Shown here piece after piece: positions 54,056-61,956 of a stretch of 64,000 nt of DNA; within the stretch, counting starts at the first letter, position 1; every line of letters begins with the position of its first letter. The DNA lies in the NCBI RefSeq assembly GCF_002278075.1, contig NZ_CP022989.1:3534001-3598000 (forward strand), read 5' to 3'. A model generated the notes under the pieces. It was not told the origin of the DNA and made no database searches. It saw only the letters and a list, made by a program, of their open reading frames with translations. The DNA is from Paraburkholderia aromaticivorans. Lineage in GTDB: Bacteria; Pseudomonadota; Gammaproteobacteria; Burkholderiales; Burkholderiaceae. The translations under genes were made by a program, and so were the position numbers.

Positions 54056-54949
54056 TTGGCCCGTATCGTTCTGAAGATCGACGTCGACACGCTGCGCGGT
54101 ACCCGCGAAGGCGTGCCGAATCTCGCGCGCATCTTCGACCGTTTCAAGGCGCGCGCCACTTTCCTGTTCAGCCTCGGGCCCGACCACACCGGTTGGGCGA
54201 TGCGCCGCGTGCTGCGGCCGGGCTTTCTGCAGAAAGTGTCGCGCACTTCGGTGGTCGAACACTACGGGATCAAGCAGTTGATGTACGGCGTGCTGCTGCC
54301 CGGCCCGGACATCGGCGCCAAGGCGTCGGCGGAAATGCGCGCGATCCATGAAGCCGGCTTCGAATGCGGCATTCATACGTGGGATCACGTCTACTGGCAG
54401 GACAACGTGCGCTCGAAAGACCGCGCATGGACCACGGCGCAGATGCAGCAAAGCCACGACCGGTTCGTCGAGGTGTTCGGCGGGCCGCCCACCACGCACG
54501 GCGCGGCAGGCTGGCAGATGAACGATCATGCATTCGAGCAGATCGACGCGTGGGGCATGCGCTACGCGTCCGACGGACGCGGCCACTCGCCGTATCTGCC
54601 GGTGGTCGGCGGGCGAACGCTCAGGCACGTGCAGATGCCCACCACCTTGCCCACGCTCGACGAGGTGCTCGGCGTGGACGGTGTCGAATCGCACAACGTC
54701 GCCGCATGGATGTTGAAGCACACGGAAAACAATCCGCACGACCAGGTGTTCACGCTGCACGCGGAGCTCGAAGGACAGAAGCTCGCGCCGATTTTCGAAC
54801 AGCTTCTGCAAGGCTGGCGCGCGCAAGGCCACACCTTCGCGACCATGGGCGATTATCACGCCACGCTAGACCGCAGCACGCTGCCATCGTACCCTGTTAC
54901 GTGGGGCGAAATTCCAGGGCGCTCCGGCGAACTGATTGTCCAGCCCTGA
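54056..54949 (+). CDS. arnD: 4-deoxy-4-formamido-L-arabinose-phosphoundecaprenol deformylase ArnD
   Basis: ArnD removes the formyl group from undecaprenyl-phosphate-Ara4FN, committing the carrier to the transfer pathway. The 297-residue protein is a NodB-type polysaccharide deacetylase: KIDVDTLRG gives the first acidic motif, and HTWDHVYWQD supplies the metal-binding histidines. GAAGWQMNDHAFEQIDAWGMRYASDGRG and HAELEG follow. The start is TTG (54056) with AAGGG about 8 bases upstream; no ATG is available near the conserved start. It lies 10 bases after the decarboxylase and closes the operon. Confidence 0.93.
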   Translation: MARIVLKIDVDTLRGTREGVPNLARIFDRFKARATFLFSLGPDHTGWAMRRVLRPGFLQKVSRTSVVEHYGIKQLMYGVLLPGPDIGAKASAEMRAIHEAGFECGIHTWDHVYWQDNVRSKDRAWTTAQMQQSHDRFVEVFGGPPTTHGAAGWQMNDHAFEQIDAWGMRYASDGRGHSPYLPVVGGRTLRHVQMPTTLPTLDEVLGVDGVESHNVAAWMLKHTENNPHDQVFTLHAELEGQKLAPIFEQLLQGWRAQGHTFATMGDYHATLDRSTLPSYPVTWGEIPGRSGELIVQP

Positions 54950-55087
54950 CTGGTCAACCAGCAGCCGGCCCTGACGTTCCGGCCACCGCGCGAGACCATG
55001 CCGCGCGCCGGCCGCCCCTCCCAAAAGTCTCGATGCCAGGCCGCTGCCGCAATCATCCGGCGCCGGCCATAACAACCGGAGAACCTC

Positions 55088-55549
55088 GTGTCCATCGCAG
55101 TCGACCAACCCATCCCCGACTTCACCGCCCCCGCTACCGGTGGCGAGATCACGCTGTCCAAGCTGCGGGGCAAGAAGGTGGTGCTGTATTTTTATCCGAA
55201 GGACAACACACCTGGCTGCACGACCGAAGGCCTGCAGTTCCGCGACCTCTATCCAAAGTTCAGGAAGGCCGGCGCGGAGATTCTCGGTGTGTCGCGCGAC
55301 AGCCTGCGCTCGCATGACAACTTCAAGGCAAAGCTCGAACTGCCCTTCCCGTTGATTTCGGATCCCGAGGAAACGCTGTGCGCGCTCTTCAATGTCATCA
55401 AAATGAAGAAAATGTATGGCAAAGAAGTACGGGGAATCGAACGCTCCACGTTCCTCATCGACGCTGAAGGCGTGCTGCGCCAGGAGTGGCGCGGCGTGAA
55501 AGTGCCCGGCCACGTCGACGATATTCTGGAGGCTGTACAAGCGCTTTGA
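55088..55549 (+). CDS. bcp: thioredoxin-dependent peroxiredoxin Bcp (PrxQ type)
   Basis: Bcp reduces peroxides using thioredoxin. The 153-residue protein has the peroxidatic Cys44 in TPGCTTEG and standard neighbours FYPKDNTPGC and ILGVSRDS. The resolving cysteine found five residues later in E. coli Bcp is replaced (TEGLQ). A second cysteine, Cys98 in ETLCALFNV, may resolve instead, as in another PrxQ subtype. The start is GTG with GGAG about 7 bases ahead. It lies after arnD with a 138-base gap. Confidence 0.93.
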   Translation: MSIAVDQPIPDFTAPATGGEITLSKLRGKKVVLYFYPKDNTPGCTTEGLQFRDLYPKFRKAGAEILGVSRDSLRSHDNFKAKLELPFPLISDPEETLCALFNVIKMKKMYGKEVRGIERSTFLIDAEGVLRQEWRGVKVPGHVDDILEAVQAL

Positions 55550-55906
55550 GGCGCGTTATATTGGGTTGCAATGAGTGCCTGTACACCCCAAATTTTTCGT
55601 CGCTGCGCCAGACTTGACGGTCGTTTCCCGCTTTTTCCGGGTTCCGTCGGAGTCGCGAGGTGCAACGCGAGCACTGTAGGCGAGCCGCTTGCTCCGTACG
55701 CCGGGGCGGCGGCTTTTTTAATTGCGCGAGAGCCGTACGTTCTCTCGGCCTCGCGCTTCCGTTAAGGAGCCGATCGAAGACCAGGCGAACCGGCATCTCT
55801 AGACCGAATGCGCGCCTCCGGGCGCAAACTGCGTGCGCACTCATTGGCACCGGCAGAATGCGACAGGCGGCGCACGATATGCGACCCGATTAATTCGAGG
55901 GAAACC
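55550..55906. promoter_or_regulatory. bcp-phoH intergenic region
   Basis: This 357-base gap carries a terminator-like hairpin (55684-55719) for bcp and the presumed promoter of the PIN-PhoH gene. TTATATTGGG near 55556 is a possible -10 without a clear partner. The PhoH frame is open back to 55808 but starts properly at 55907. No extra gene seen. Confidence 0.35.
55684..55719 (+). terminator. probable intrinsic terminator of bcp
   Basis: AGCCGC (55684-55689) pairs with GCGGCT (to 55714), with additional inner G-C and G-U pairs around TACG, followed by six T residues. Confidence 0.65.
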
Positions 55907-57763
55907 ATGCCTTTGCCTACCCCCCCCAGCAAGCTCGGCAATCTCCTGCCGCCTGACGAATACAAGGCCAAAGCCGCCAGTCCGGCGCGCTCCGCCGCGA
56001 AGAAACAGGCGGCAGTTGGGGAACCCGCAGAGTCGGCCGACTACGGCCGCGCGAATGTCGCCACGCCGATGGCGCACGCCGCCAACGCCGCGACCACTTT
56101 GCGGCCTGTGCCGACATCGCCGGCGGCGCCGGCTGCGTCCGCAGCCGCGGACCAAGCCGCTCCCGCCCGCAGCCGCAAATCGAAGCAAACGGCCGCATTG
56201 TTGCAACCGGTTCCCGCTGCCCGTCCGCAAGCCGAGCCGGCTGCGCCCGCGCAGCCCGTCGTCGCGCGCGCGCCGAGCGCGAAGCAGGCTGAGGCGAGCA
56301 CACCCGCAGCCGCCGTGCCGGGCACGCGCGGCACCGGCCGCAAACGCGGCGCGGCGGCCGAGCCGGTCGAAGTCCAGAAGCTCTTCGTGCTCGACACGAA
56401 TGTGCTGATGCACGATCCGAGCTGCCTGTTCCGTTTCGAGGAACACGACGTCTATCTGCCGATGATGACGTTGGAAGAACTCGACAACCACAAGAAGGGC
56501 ATGTCGGAAGTCGCGCGCAACGCCCGCCAGGTGAGCCGCACGCTGGACGCGCTGGTGGCGAACGCCGGCAACATGTCCGACGGCATTTCGCTCGCGCGAC
56601 TGGGCAGCCGCGAGGCTTCCGGGCGCCTGTACTTCCAGACCAAACTGACCGCCATCGAGCCGGTGGAAGGTCTGCCGGAAGGCAAGGCCGATAACCAGAT
56701 CCTCGGCGTGGTGCGCGCGTTGCAGCGCGACCGGATGGATCGCCAGGTCGTGCTGGTGTCGAAAGACATCAACATGCGCATCAAGGCGCATGCGCTCGGC
56801 CTGCCGGCCGAAGACTACTTCAACGACCAGGTGCTCGAAGACAGCGATCTGCTGTATTCCGGCATCCGCGCGCTGCCGCAGGATTTCTGGACCAAGCACG
56901 CGAAGGGCATGGAGAGCTGGCAGGACACCAAGACCGGTACGACCTACTACCGCGTCACTGGTCCGCTGTGCGCCTCGATGCTGGTCAACGAGTTCGTCTA
57001 TCTGGAGCCGCAAAACGGCGAGCCGGCGTTTCACGCGCTGGTGCGAGAACTGAACGGCAAGACGGCGCTGCTGCAAACCTTGCGCGATTACGGCCACCAC
57101 AAGAACAACGTGTGGGGCATCACGGCGCGCAATCGCGAGCAGAACTTCGCGCTGAACCTGCTGATGAATCCGGAAATCGACTTCGTCACGCTGCTCGGTC
57201 AGGCCGGTACCGGCAAGACGCTGGTCGCGCTCGCCGCCGGGCTCGCGCAAGTGCTGGACGACAAGCGCTACAACGAGATCATCGTGACGCGCGCAACGGT
57301 GCCGGTCGGTGAAGACATCGGCTTCCTGCCGGGCACGGAAGAGGAAAAAATGCAGCCGTGGATGGGTGCGTTCGACGACAACCTCGAAGTCCTGCAGAAG
57401 ACCGACGACGCAGCCGGCGAGTGGGGCCGCGCCGCGACTCAGGAGCTGATCCGCTCGCGCCTGAAGGTCAAGAGCATGAACTTCATGCGTGGGCGTACGT
57501 TCGTGGACAAGTATCTGATCATCGACGAAGCGCAAAACCTCACGCCGAAGCAGATGAAAACGCTGGTTACGCGCGCGGGTCCGGGCACCAAGATCATCTG
57601 TCTGGGCAACATTGCGCAGATCGATACGCCCTACCTGACGGAAGGCAGTTCGGGGCTCACGTACGTGGTCGATCGCTTCAAGGGCTGGGCGCACAGCGGG
57701 CATGTGACGCTGGCGCGCGGCGAGCGTTCTCGCCTTGCCGACTACGCGTCGGAAATTCTCTAA
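55907..57763 (+). CDS. PIN-PhoH family protein (PhoH2-like ATPase)
   Basis: A 618-residue fusion of a PIN ribonuclease domain and a PhoH ATPase. Residues 1-150 are a Pro/Ala-rich, probably disordered extension. The PIN domain starts near 157 with FVLDTNVLMHDPSC, with acidic residues in MTLEELDNHKKG and later KADNQILG. The PhoH domain has Walker A GQAGTGKTLVALAAG near residue 428, TRATVPVGEDIGFLPGT, and Walker B YLIIDEAQNLTPKQMK. PhoH2-type proteins in other bacteria unwind and cleave RNA; that activity is inferred here. AGGG precedes the ATG by 6 bases, and a strong terminator follows the gene. Confidence 0.9.
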   Translation: MPLPTPPSKLGNLLPPDEYKAKAASPARSAAKKQAAVGEPAESADYGRANVATPMAHAANAATTLRPVPTSPAAPAASAAADQAAPARSRKSKQTAALLQPVPAARPQAEPAAPAQPVVARAPSAKQAEASTPAAAVPGTRGTGRKRGAAAEPVEVQKLFVLDTNVLMHDPSCLFRFEEHDVYLPMMTLEELDNHKKGMSEVARNARQVSRTLDALVANAGNMSDGISLARLGSREASGRLYFQTKLTAIEPVEGLPEGKADNQILGVVRALQRDRMDRQVVLVSKDINMRIKAHALGLPAEDYFNDQVLEDSDLLYSGIRALPQDFWTKHAKGMESWQDTKTGTTYYRVTGPLCASMLVNEFVYLEPQNGEPAFHALVRELNGKTALLQTLRDYGHHKNNVWGITARNREQNFALNLLMNPEIDFVTLLGQAGTGKTLVALAAGLAQVLDDKRYNEIIVTRATVPVGEDIGFLPGTEEEKMQPWMGAFDDNLEVLQKTDDAAGEWGRAATQELIRSRLKVKSMNFMRGRTFVDKYLIIDEAQNLTPKQMKTLVTRAGPGTKIICLGNIAQIDTPYLTEGSSGLTYVVDRFKGWAHSGHVTLARGERSRLADYASEIL

Positions 57764-57788
57764 GTTTCAGCGGGTTAGCTTCTACCCG

Positions 57789-57824
57789 AAGCCGCGTCCG
57801 GAGCATTCCGGACGCGGCTTTTTT
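57789..57824 (+). terminator. intrinsic terminator of the PIN-PhoH gene
   Basis: A 14-bp stem (57789-57802 with 57807-57820) with GCAT loop is followed by T residues. Confidence 0.94.
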
Positions 57825-57968
57825 GTTCGCTCTGCGTTCCCGATGGGCAACACTTAGCGCACGAACTTCATGTAATTTGTTAAGAATTCTTGCCGGAGCG
57901 AGGTTTCAACGGCTACCATCCCGACATCGTCCGCCGTTAAACGAGCGCTTACCGCTCTCTTCGTCTTC

Positions 57969-59195
57969 ATGCGCCGACTCGCCTTTTCGCTGCTGACCGT
58001 GCTGCTGCTCGCCGCCTGTGCCGGCGCGCCGCAAAAAACGTCGTCGCGCGGCTCGGGCAGTTCGGTCGTCGTGACCAATGGCGCTTATCATGCGCCGCCG
58101 CCCGGCTTCCCCAATTTTGTCGATCACAGCATCGGCCGGGAGGAAATCTCGATTCAGGCAATGAGTCTCGTCGGCATTCCGTACCGCTGGGGCGGCAATA
58201 CACCGGATAGCGGCTTTGATTGCAGCGGATTGGTTCGCTATGTGGTCTCGCGCGCGGCATCGGTGAATCTGCCGCGCACGACGGCGGACATGAGCGGGCG
58301 CGGCGAGTCGATCGAACCGGACGAGATCGCGCCGGGTGATCTGATTTTCTTCAACACGACAGGACGCCCGCATTCGCACGTCGGCATTTACGTGGGCAAA
58401 CTGCGCTTTGTCAATGCGCCGTCGACCGGCGGCACGGTGCGTCTCGACTATCTGACCAACCCGTATTGGGCCAAGCGTTTCGATGGCATACGCCGCGTTG
58501 CCTCGCCGGCTGCGACACCCGCACCATTCGATACGCCGAGCTATCAGGCAGCGGCGCCGCAGCCTGAGCAGGTCGCGCCGGTGACGCAGACGGCAGCGGC
58601 GGTCTATGCGGGTGCGCCGGCGACCGTTGCGCCGACGCCGACGAAGGCGGCGGCGCAGCCGCCGGTCTATGCCGCGGGCGCGCTGCAATCTCAATCGCCG
58701 CCGCAGCAAACGGCCCGCGTTGCCGCCGCGCCGCGCATGCCGTTGAACGCGCAAGCGCAATCGGTCAGCGCCACGGCTGCGACAGCGGCAACGGCACAAG
58801 CTGATCCGTTCGAACCACCGCCGCCCGGAATGAGCGCAGCGCAGATGCAGGCGCGCGCGGCAGGCGCAGTGTCGCCGACACCGGTTCCGGCCGCTCAACA
58901 AGCCAGTGCATCGTATAACGCGGGTGTCGGCTCGCTGACCCAGCCACAGCCGACGGCTTTACGCACGGCTCCCCAAACGAGCGCCCGCGTGCCCGATCCC
59001 ATCGACGCCGCAGCCGACGCGTTCGAGCCGCCGCCGCCCGCTTCCATCGCCGCGCGCCAGGCGCGCGAGGCGCAGCAAGCCGATGAGAACGGCGGCGTGC
59101 AGATCATGCGGGCGTCCACCGCCTCGCGCGGCGTGCCCGCTCCCACACAAACCAACGACGACCCGATCGCCCGCTTCGCCAACGGCAACTTCTGA
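57969..59195 (+). CDS. NlpC/P60 lipoprotein peptidase with long repeat-bearing tail
   Basis: A 408-residue peptidoglycan endopeptidase of the NlpC/P60 family. The signal peptide ends in LLAAC (lipid Cys17). The catalytic Cys85 is in GFDCSGLVRY and the His137 in RPHSHVGIYVG, both intact, so it should be active. The peptidase domain ends near residue 178. The remaining 230 residues are Ala/Pro/Gln-rich and low in complexity, with FEPPPP occurring near residues 281 and 351 in similar settings. A palindrome AAGAATTCTT (57882-57891) lies in the upstream region. The gene is monocistronic. Confidence 0.9.
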   Translation: MRRLAFSLLTVLLLAACAGAPQKTSSRGSGSSVVVTNGAYHAPPPGFPNFVDHSIGREEISIQAMSLVGIPYRWGGNTPDSGFDCSGLVRYVVSRAASVNLPRTTADMSGRGESIEPDEIAPGDLIFFNTTGRPHSHVGIYVGKLRFVNAPSTGGTVRLDYLTNPYWAKRFDGIRRVASPAATPAPFDTPSYQAAAPQPEQVAPVTQTAAAVYAGAPATVAPTPTKAAAQPPVYAAGALQSQSPPQQTARVAAAPRMPLNAQAQSVSATAATAATAQADPFEPPPPGMSAAQMQARAAGAVSPTPVPAAQQASASYNAGVGSLTQPQPTALRTAPQTSARVPDPIDAAADAFEPPPPASIAARQAREAQQADENGGVQIMRASTASRGVPAPTQTNDDPIARFANGNF

Positions 59196-59312
59196 CGCCC
59201 CATAGCCGGCCGGCGCCATCCGCATCACCCGACGCGCCACCGACCCGCGCATCACACCCATTCCGCCGATCTGCTATCGTCATCGATATTCTTCCGACAG
59301 CGGGTGACGACG

Positions 59313-60119
59313 ATGGATCTTGGACTCAAAGACAAGGTGGTGTTGATCACGGGCGGCAGCAAGGGAATCGGCCTTGCCTGCGCCCGCGCGTTCGCGCTCG
59401 AGGGCGCGAAAGTCGCGATCGTATCGCGCGACCCCGCCAACCTCGCGCGCGCCTTCGAGCAGTTGAAACAGGAAGGCCTGCACGTGCACCGGACCCGCGC
59501 CGATCTGCACGAACCGCACAGCGCCGCCGATATCGTCGAAGAAGTGAGCACCGCGGTCGGCCCGATCGACGTGCTGATCAACAGCGCCGGCGCCGCGCGC
59601 CGCTACGATCCGGAATCGCTCGATGCCGACGCGTTCCGCGCCACCATGGAAGCGAAATACTTCCCCTATATCTATCCCCAGCAGGAAGTGCTGCGCCGCA
59701 TGGCGGAGCGCGCGAAATCCGGCAGCGGCGGCGTACCCGGCACGATCGTCAATATCATCGGCATGGGCGGCAAGGTCGCGAGCGATATCCATATTGCCGG
59801 CGGCGCCGCGAATGCCGCGCTGATGCTTGCCACCGTCGGCCTCGCCCACTATTACGCACGCTACGGCATCCGCATCAATGCGATCAATCCGGGGGCGACG
59901 CTGACCGAGCGTGTCGAGGAAGCGGTGAAGCTGGAGGCAACGCAGCAAGGCATCGGCAGCGCGGAAGCGCTCGCGCGCGGGCAGGCCAAAGTGCCGCTCG
60001 GACGCTTTGCCAACCCGGAGGAAATCGCCGATGTCGCGCTGTTTCTGGCGAGCCGCCGCGCGAGCTATGTGACGGGCGCGATCGTCCCGATGGATGGAGG
60101 CAGCGCGCCGCTGATCTAG
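59313..60119 (+). CDS. atypical short-chain dehydrogenase lacking the YxxxK catalytic motif
   Basis: A 268-residue SDR-fold protein. The NAD(P)-binding motif TGGSKGIG is at residues 13-20 and a near-NNAG motif appears as INSAGA. After NIIGMGG the expected Ser-Tyr-xxx-Lys is missing: the Tyr/Lys region reads HIAGGAANAALM. The C-terminal part (NAINPGATLTERVEEA, and SYVTGAIVPMDGGSAP) is normal for the family. A GTG at 59304 is an alternative start; I use the ATG 9 bases later. It may bind a dinucleotide without ordinary SDR chemistry. The neighbours (NlpC lipoprotein, pit) do not suggest a pathway. Confidence 0.88.
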   Translation: MDLGLKDKVVLITGGSKGIGLACARAFALEGAKVAIVSRDPANLARAFEQLKQEGLHVHRTRADLHEPHSAADIVEEVSTAVGPIDVLINSAGAARRYDPESLDADAFRATMEAKYFPYIYPQQEVLRRMAERAKSGSGGVPGTIVNIIGMGGKVASDIHIAGGAANAALMLATVGLAHYYARYGIRINAINPGATLTERVEEAVKLEATQQGIGSAEALARGQAKVPLGRFANPEEIADVALFLASRRASYVTGAIVPMDGGSAPLI

Positions 60120-60146
60120 CCGCCGCGCTGCGCATCTGACAGTGCG

Positions 60147-60172
60147 TTCGTGCGGCAGACAGCGCTGCCGCA
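60147..60172. other. perfect hairpin between the convergent SDR and pit genes
   Basis: CGTGCGGCAG (60147-60156) and CTGCCGCACG (60163-60172) form a perfect 10-bp stem with a 6-base loop. It lies between two convergent genes, where a bidirectional terminator is expected, but has no T-tract. Confidence 0.7.
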
Positions 60173-60191
60173 CGGGGGCGCCGCCGCGCGC

Positions 60192-61202
60192 TTACAGAAA
60201 GCGGTGGCCGAGCCACCAGGCAGCCCCGGCGAGCGCCGCGGAAGCCGGGATCGTCAGAATCCACGCCCAAACGATGTTGCCGGCCACGCCCCAACGCACC
60301 GCGCTCAGCTTTTGCGTTGCGCCGACGCCGACGATCGCGCCAGTAATCGTATGCGTGGTGGATACCGGAATGCCGAGCCACGAGGCGGTAAACAGCGTGA
60401 TCGCGCCGCCCGACTCCGCGCAAAAACCGCCGACCGGCTTGAGCTTGGTGATCTTCTGACCCATCGTGCGGACGATGCGCCAGCCGCCGAACAGCGTGCC
60501 GACGCCCATGGAGAGATAACAGCCGCCGATCACCCACAACGGCGGCGCATCCGCTATCGACGACGCATAACCTGTCGCGATCAGCAGCATCCAGATGATG
60601 CCGATGGTTTTCTGCGCGTCGTTGCCGCCGTGGCCGAGGCTATACAACCCGGCGGACACCAGTTGCAGCCGCCGGAAACGCCGGTCGACCTTGCTCGGCG
60701 GCGTGCGGAAATAGATCCACGACACCGCCAGCATGAAGAACGAGCCGAGCACGAAGCCGAGCAGCGGCGAAATGAAGATGAAGGCTACCGTCTTCATCAG
60801 GCCGTCGACATTGAGCGAACCCCAGCCCGACTTGGCGAGCGCCGCGCCCACGAGGCCGCCGATCAGCGCATGCGACGAGCTCGACGGAATGCCGTAGTGC
60901 CAGGTGATGATGTTCCAGCCGATCGCGCCGACCAGCGCGCCGAAAATCACGTAATGGTCGACGATGTTCGGATCGATCGTGCCCTTGCCGACAGTCGCCG
61001 CCACTTTCAGATGGAACACGAAATACGCGATGACATTGAACGCCGCCGCGAAAGCGACGGCCTGCTGCGGCTTCAGCACGCCGGTCGAGACGACCGTGGC
61101 GATCGAATTCGCCGCGTCGTGAAAGCCGTTCATGAAGTCGAAAATCAGCGCGACGGCGACCAGGCCGGCGACGACCCAGATTGCGAGTTGTATCGATTGC
61201 AT
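60192..61202 (-). CDS. pit: low-affinity inorganic phosphate transporter, Pit family
   Basis: A 336-residue inner-membrane transporter for metal-phosphate using the proton gradient. The family's duplicated signature is present: FNGFHDAANSIATV-like at the N-terminus (DFMNGFHDAANSIAT) and its counterpart SLGHGGNDAQKTIG near the middle. GIPSSSSHALIGGLVGAAL and GIPVSTTHTITGAIVGVG form the second matched pair. About ten membrane helices are visible. The ATG overlaps the upstream DUF47 stop codon (TAATG), the standard DUF47-pit pairing. Confidence 0.95.
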   Translation of the reverse strand: MQSIQLAIWVVAGLVAVALIFDFMNGFHDAANSIATVVSTGVLKPQQAVAFAAAFNVIAYFVFHLKVAATVGKGTIDPNIVDHYVIFGALVGAIGWNIITWHYGIPSSSSHALIGGLVGAALAKSGWGSLNVDGLMKTVAFIFISPLLGFVLGSFFMLAVSWIYFRTPPSKVDRRFRRLQLVSAGLYSLGHGGNDAQKTIGIIWMLLIATGYASSIADAPPLWVIGGCYLSMGVGTLFGGWRIVRTMGQKITKLKPVGGFCAESGGAITLFTASWLGIPVSTTHTITGAIVGVGATQKLSAVRWGVAGNIVWAWILTIPASAALAGAAWWLGHRFL

Positions 61203-61828
61203 TATGCGTTTTCCAGCACGATGCCTTCGATGATGTTCGCTACATCTTCACACTTGTCCGTGATCGTTTCGAGCAACTCGTAGATCGCTTTCAGCTTGAT
61301 CAGCGTCTTAACGTTGTCTTCTTCGCGGAACAGTTTGGACATGGCCGCGCGCAGCACGCGGTCGGCTTCCGATTCGAGACGGTCGATTTCCTCGCAGGCT
61401 TTCAGAATCTGGCTTGCCTGCTTCATGTCGGACAGCAGGCTGACGGCGAATTGCACGCGCTCGGAGGTCGCCGTGCAGATGTGGGCCAGCTGGCTCGCCT
61501 CGGAAGTCACGGCCTGCACGTCGTACAGCGAAATAGCGGTGGCGACGTCCTCCATCAGGTCGAGGATGTCGTCCATCGTGGTGATCAGCTTGTGGATCTC
61601 GTCACGGTCGAGCGGCGTGATGAACGTCTTGTGCAGCAGGTCGATGGTTTCGTGCGTGAGCTTGTCAGCAGCCTTCTCGGCTTTCTGCACGTTTTGCTTA
61701 TGGGTCTCGGCGTCCTGCAGGTTGTCGATCAGCAGCTCGAGTTCACGGCTTGCCGAGACGATGCACGTTGCGTGCGCATTGAAAATTTCAAAGAACTTGC
61801 CCTCGGTGGGCATGAATCGACCGAACAT
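61202..61828 (-). CDS. DUF47 PhoU-like protein (pit accessory)
   Basis: A 208-residue all-helical protein of the DUF47/PhoU-like family, usually encoded just before pit and thought to affect Pit activity or phosphate balance. Helical blocks MFGRFMPTEGKFFEIFNAHA, NLQDAETHKQNVQKAEKAADKLTHETIDLLHKTFITPLDRDEIHKL and DDILDLMEDVATAISLYDV are typical. DRDEIH and the E/D-rich helices may bind metal, as in PhoU. Its stop overlaps the pit start (TAATG), so translation is coupled. Confidence 0.93.
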   Translation of the reverse strand: MFGRFMPTEGKFFEIFNAHATCIVSASRELELLIDNLQDAETHKQNVQKAEKAADKLTHETIDLLHKTFITPLDRDEIHKLITTMDDILDLMEDVATAISLYDVQAVTSEASQLAHICTATSERVQFAVSLLSDMKQASQILKACEEIDRLESEADRVLRAAMSKLFREEDNVKTLIKLKAIYELLETITDKCEDVANIIEGIVLENA

Positions 61829-61912
61829 TGGGATCCCGAAAATTGGTCACATAATGGCTGACATAAAACCGCCACATTGTACCGTTGCGAGACCCACGCC
61901 GCACTTCTGGAA

Positions 61913-61930
61913 GCGCCGTTACAACGGCGC
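61913..61930. other. short perfect hairpin downstream of dnaB
   Basis: GCGCCGTT (61913-61920) and AACGGCGC (61923-61930) pair perfectly around a 2-base loop, 27 bases past the dnaB stop. No T-run follows. Confidence 0.5.
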
Positions 61931-61956
61931 CTCAGTTATCGCTTCACTTTTTCCGC

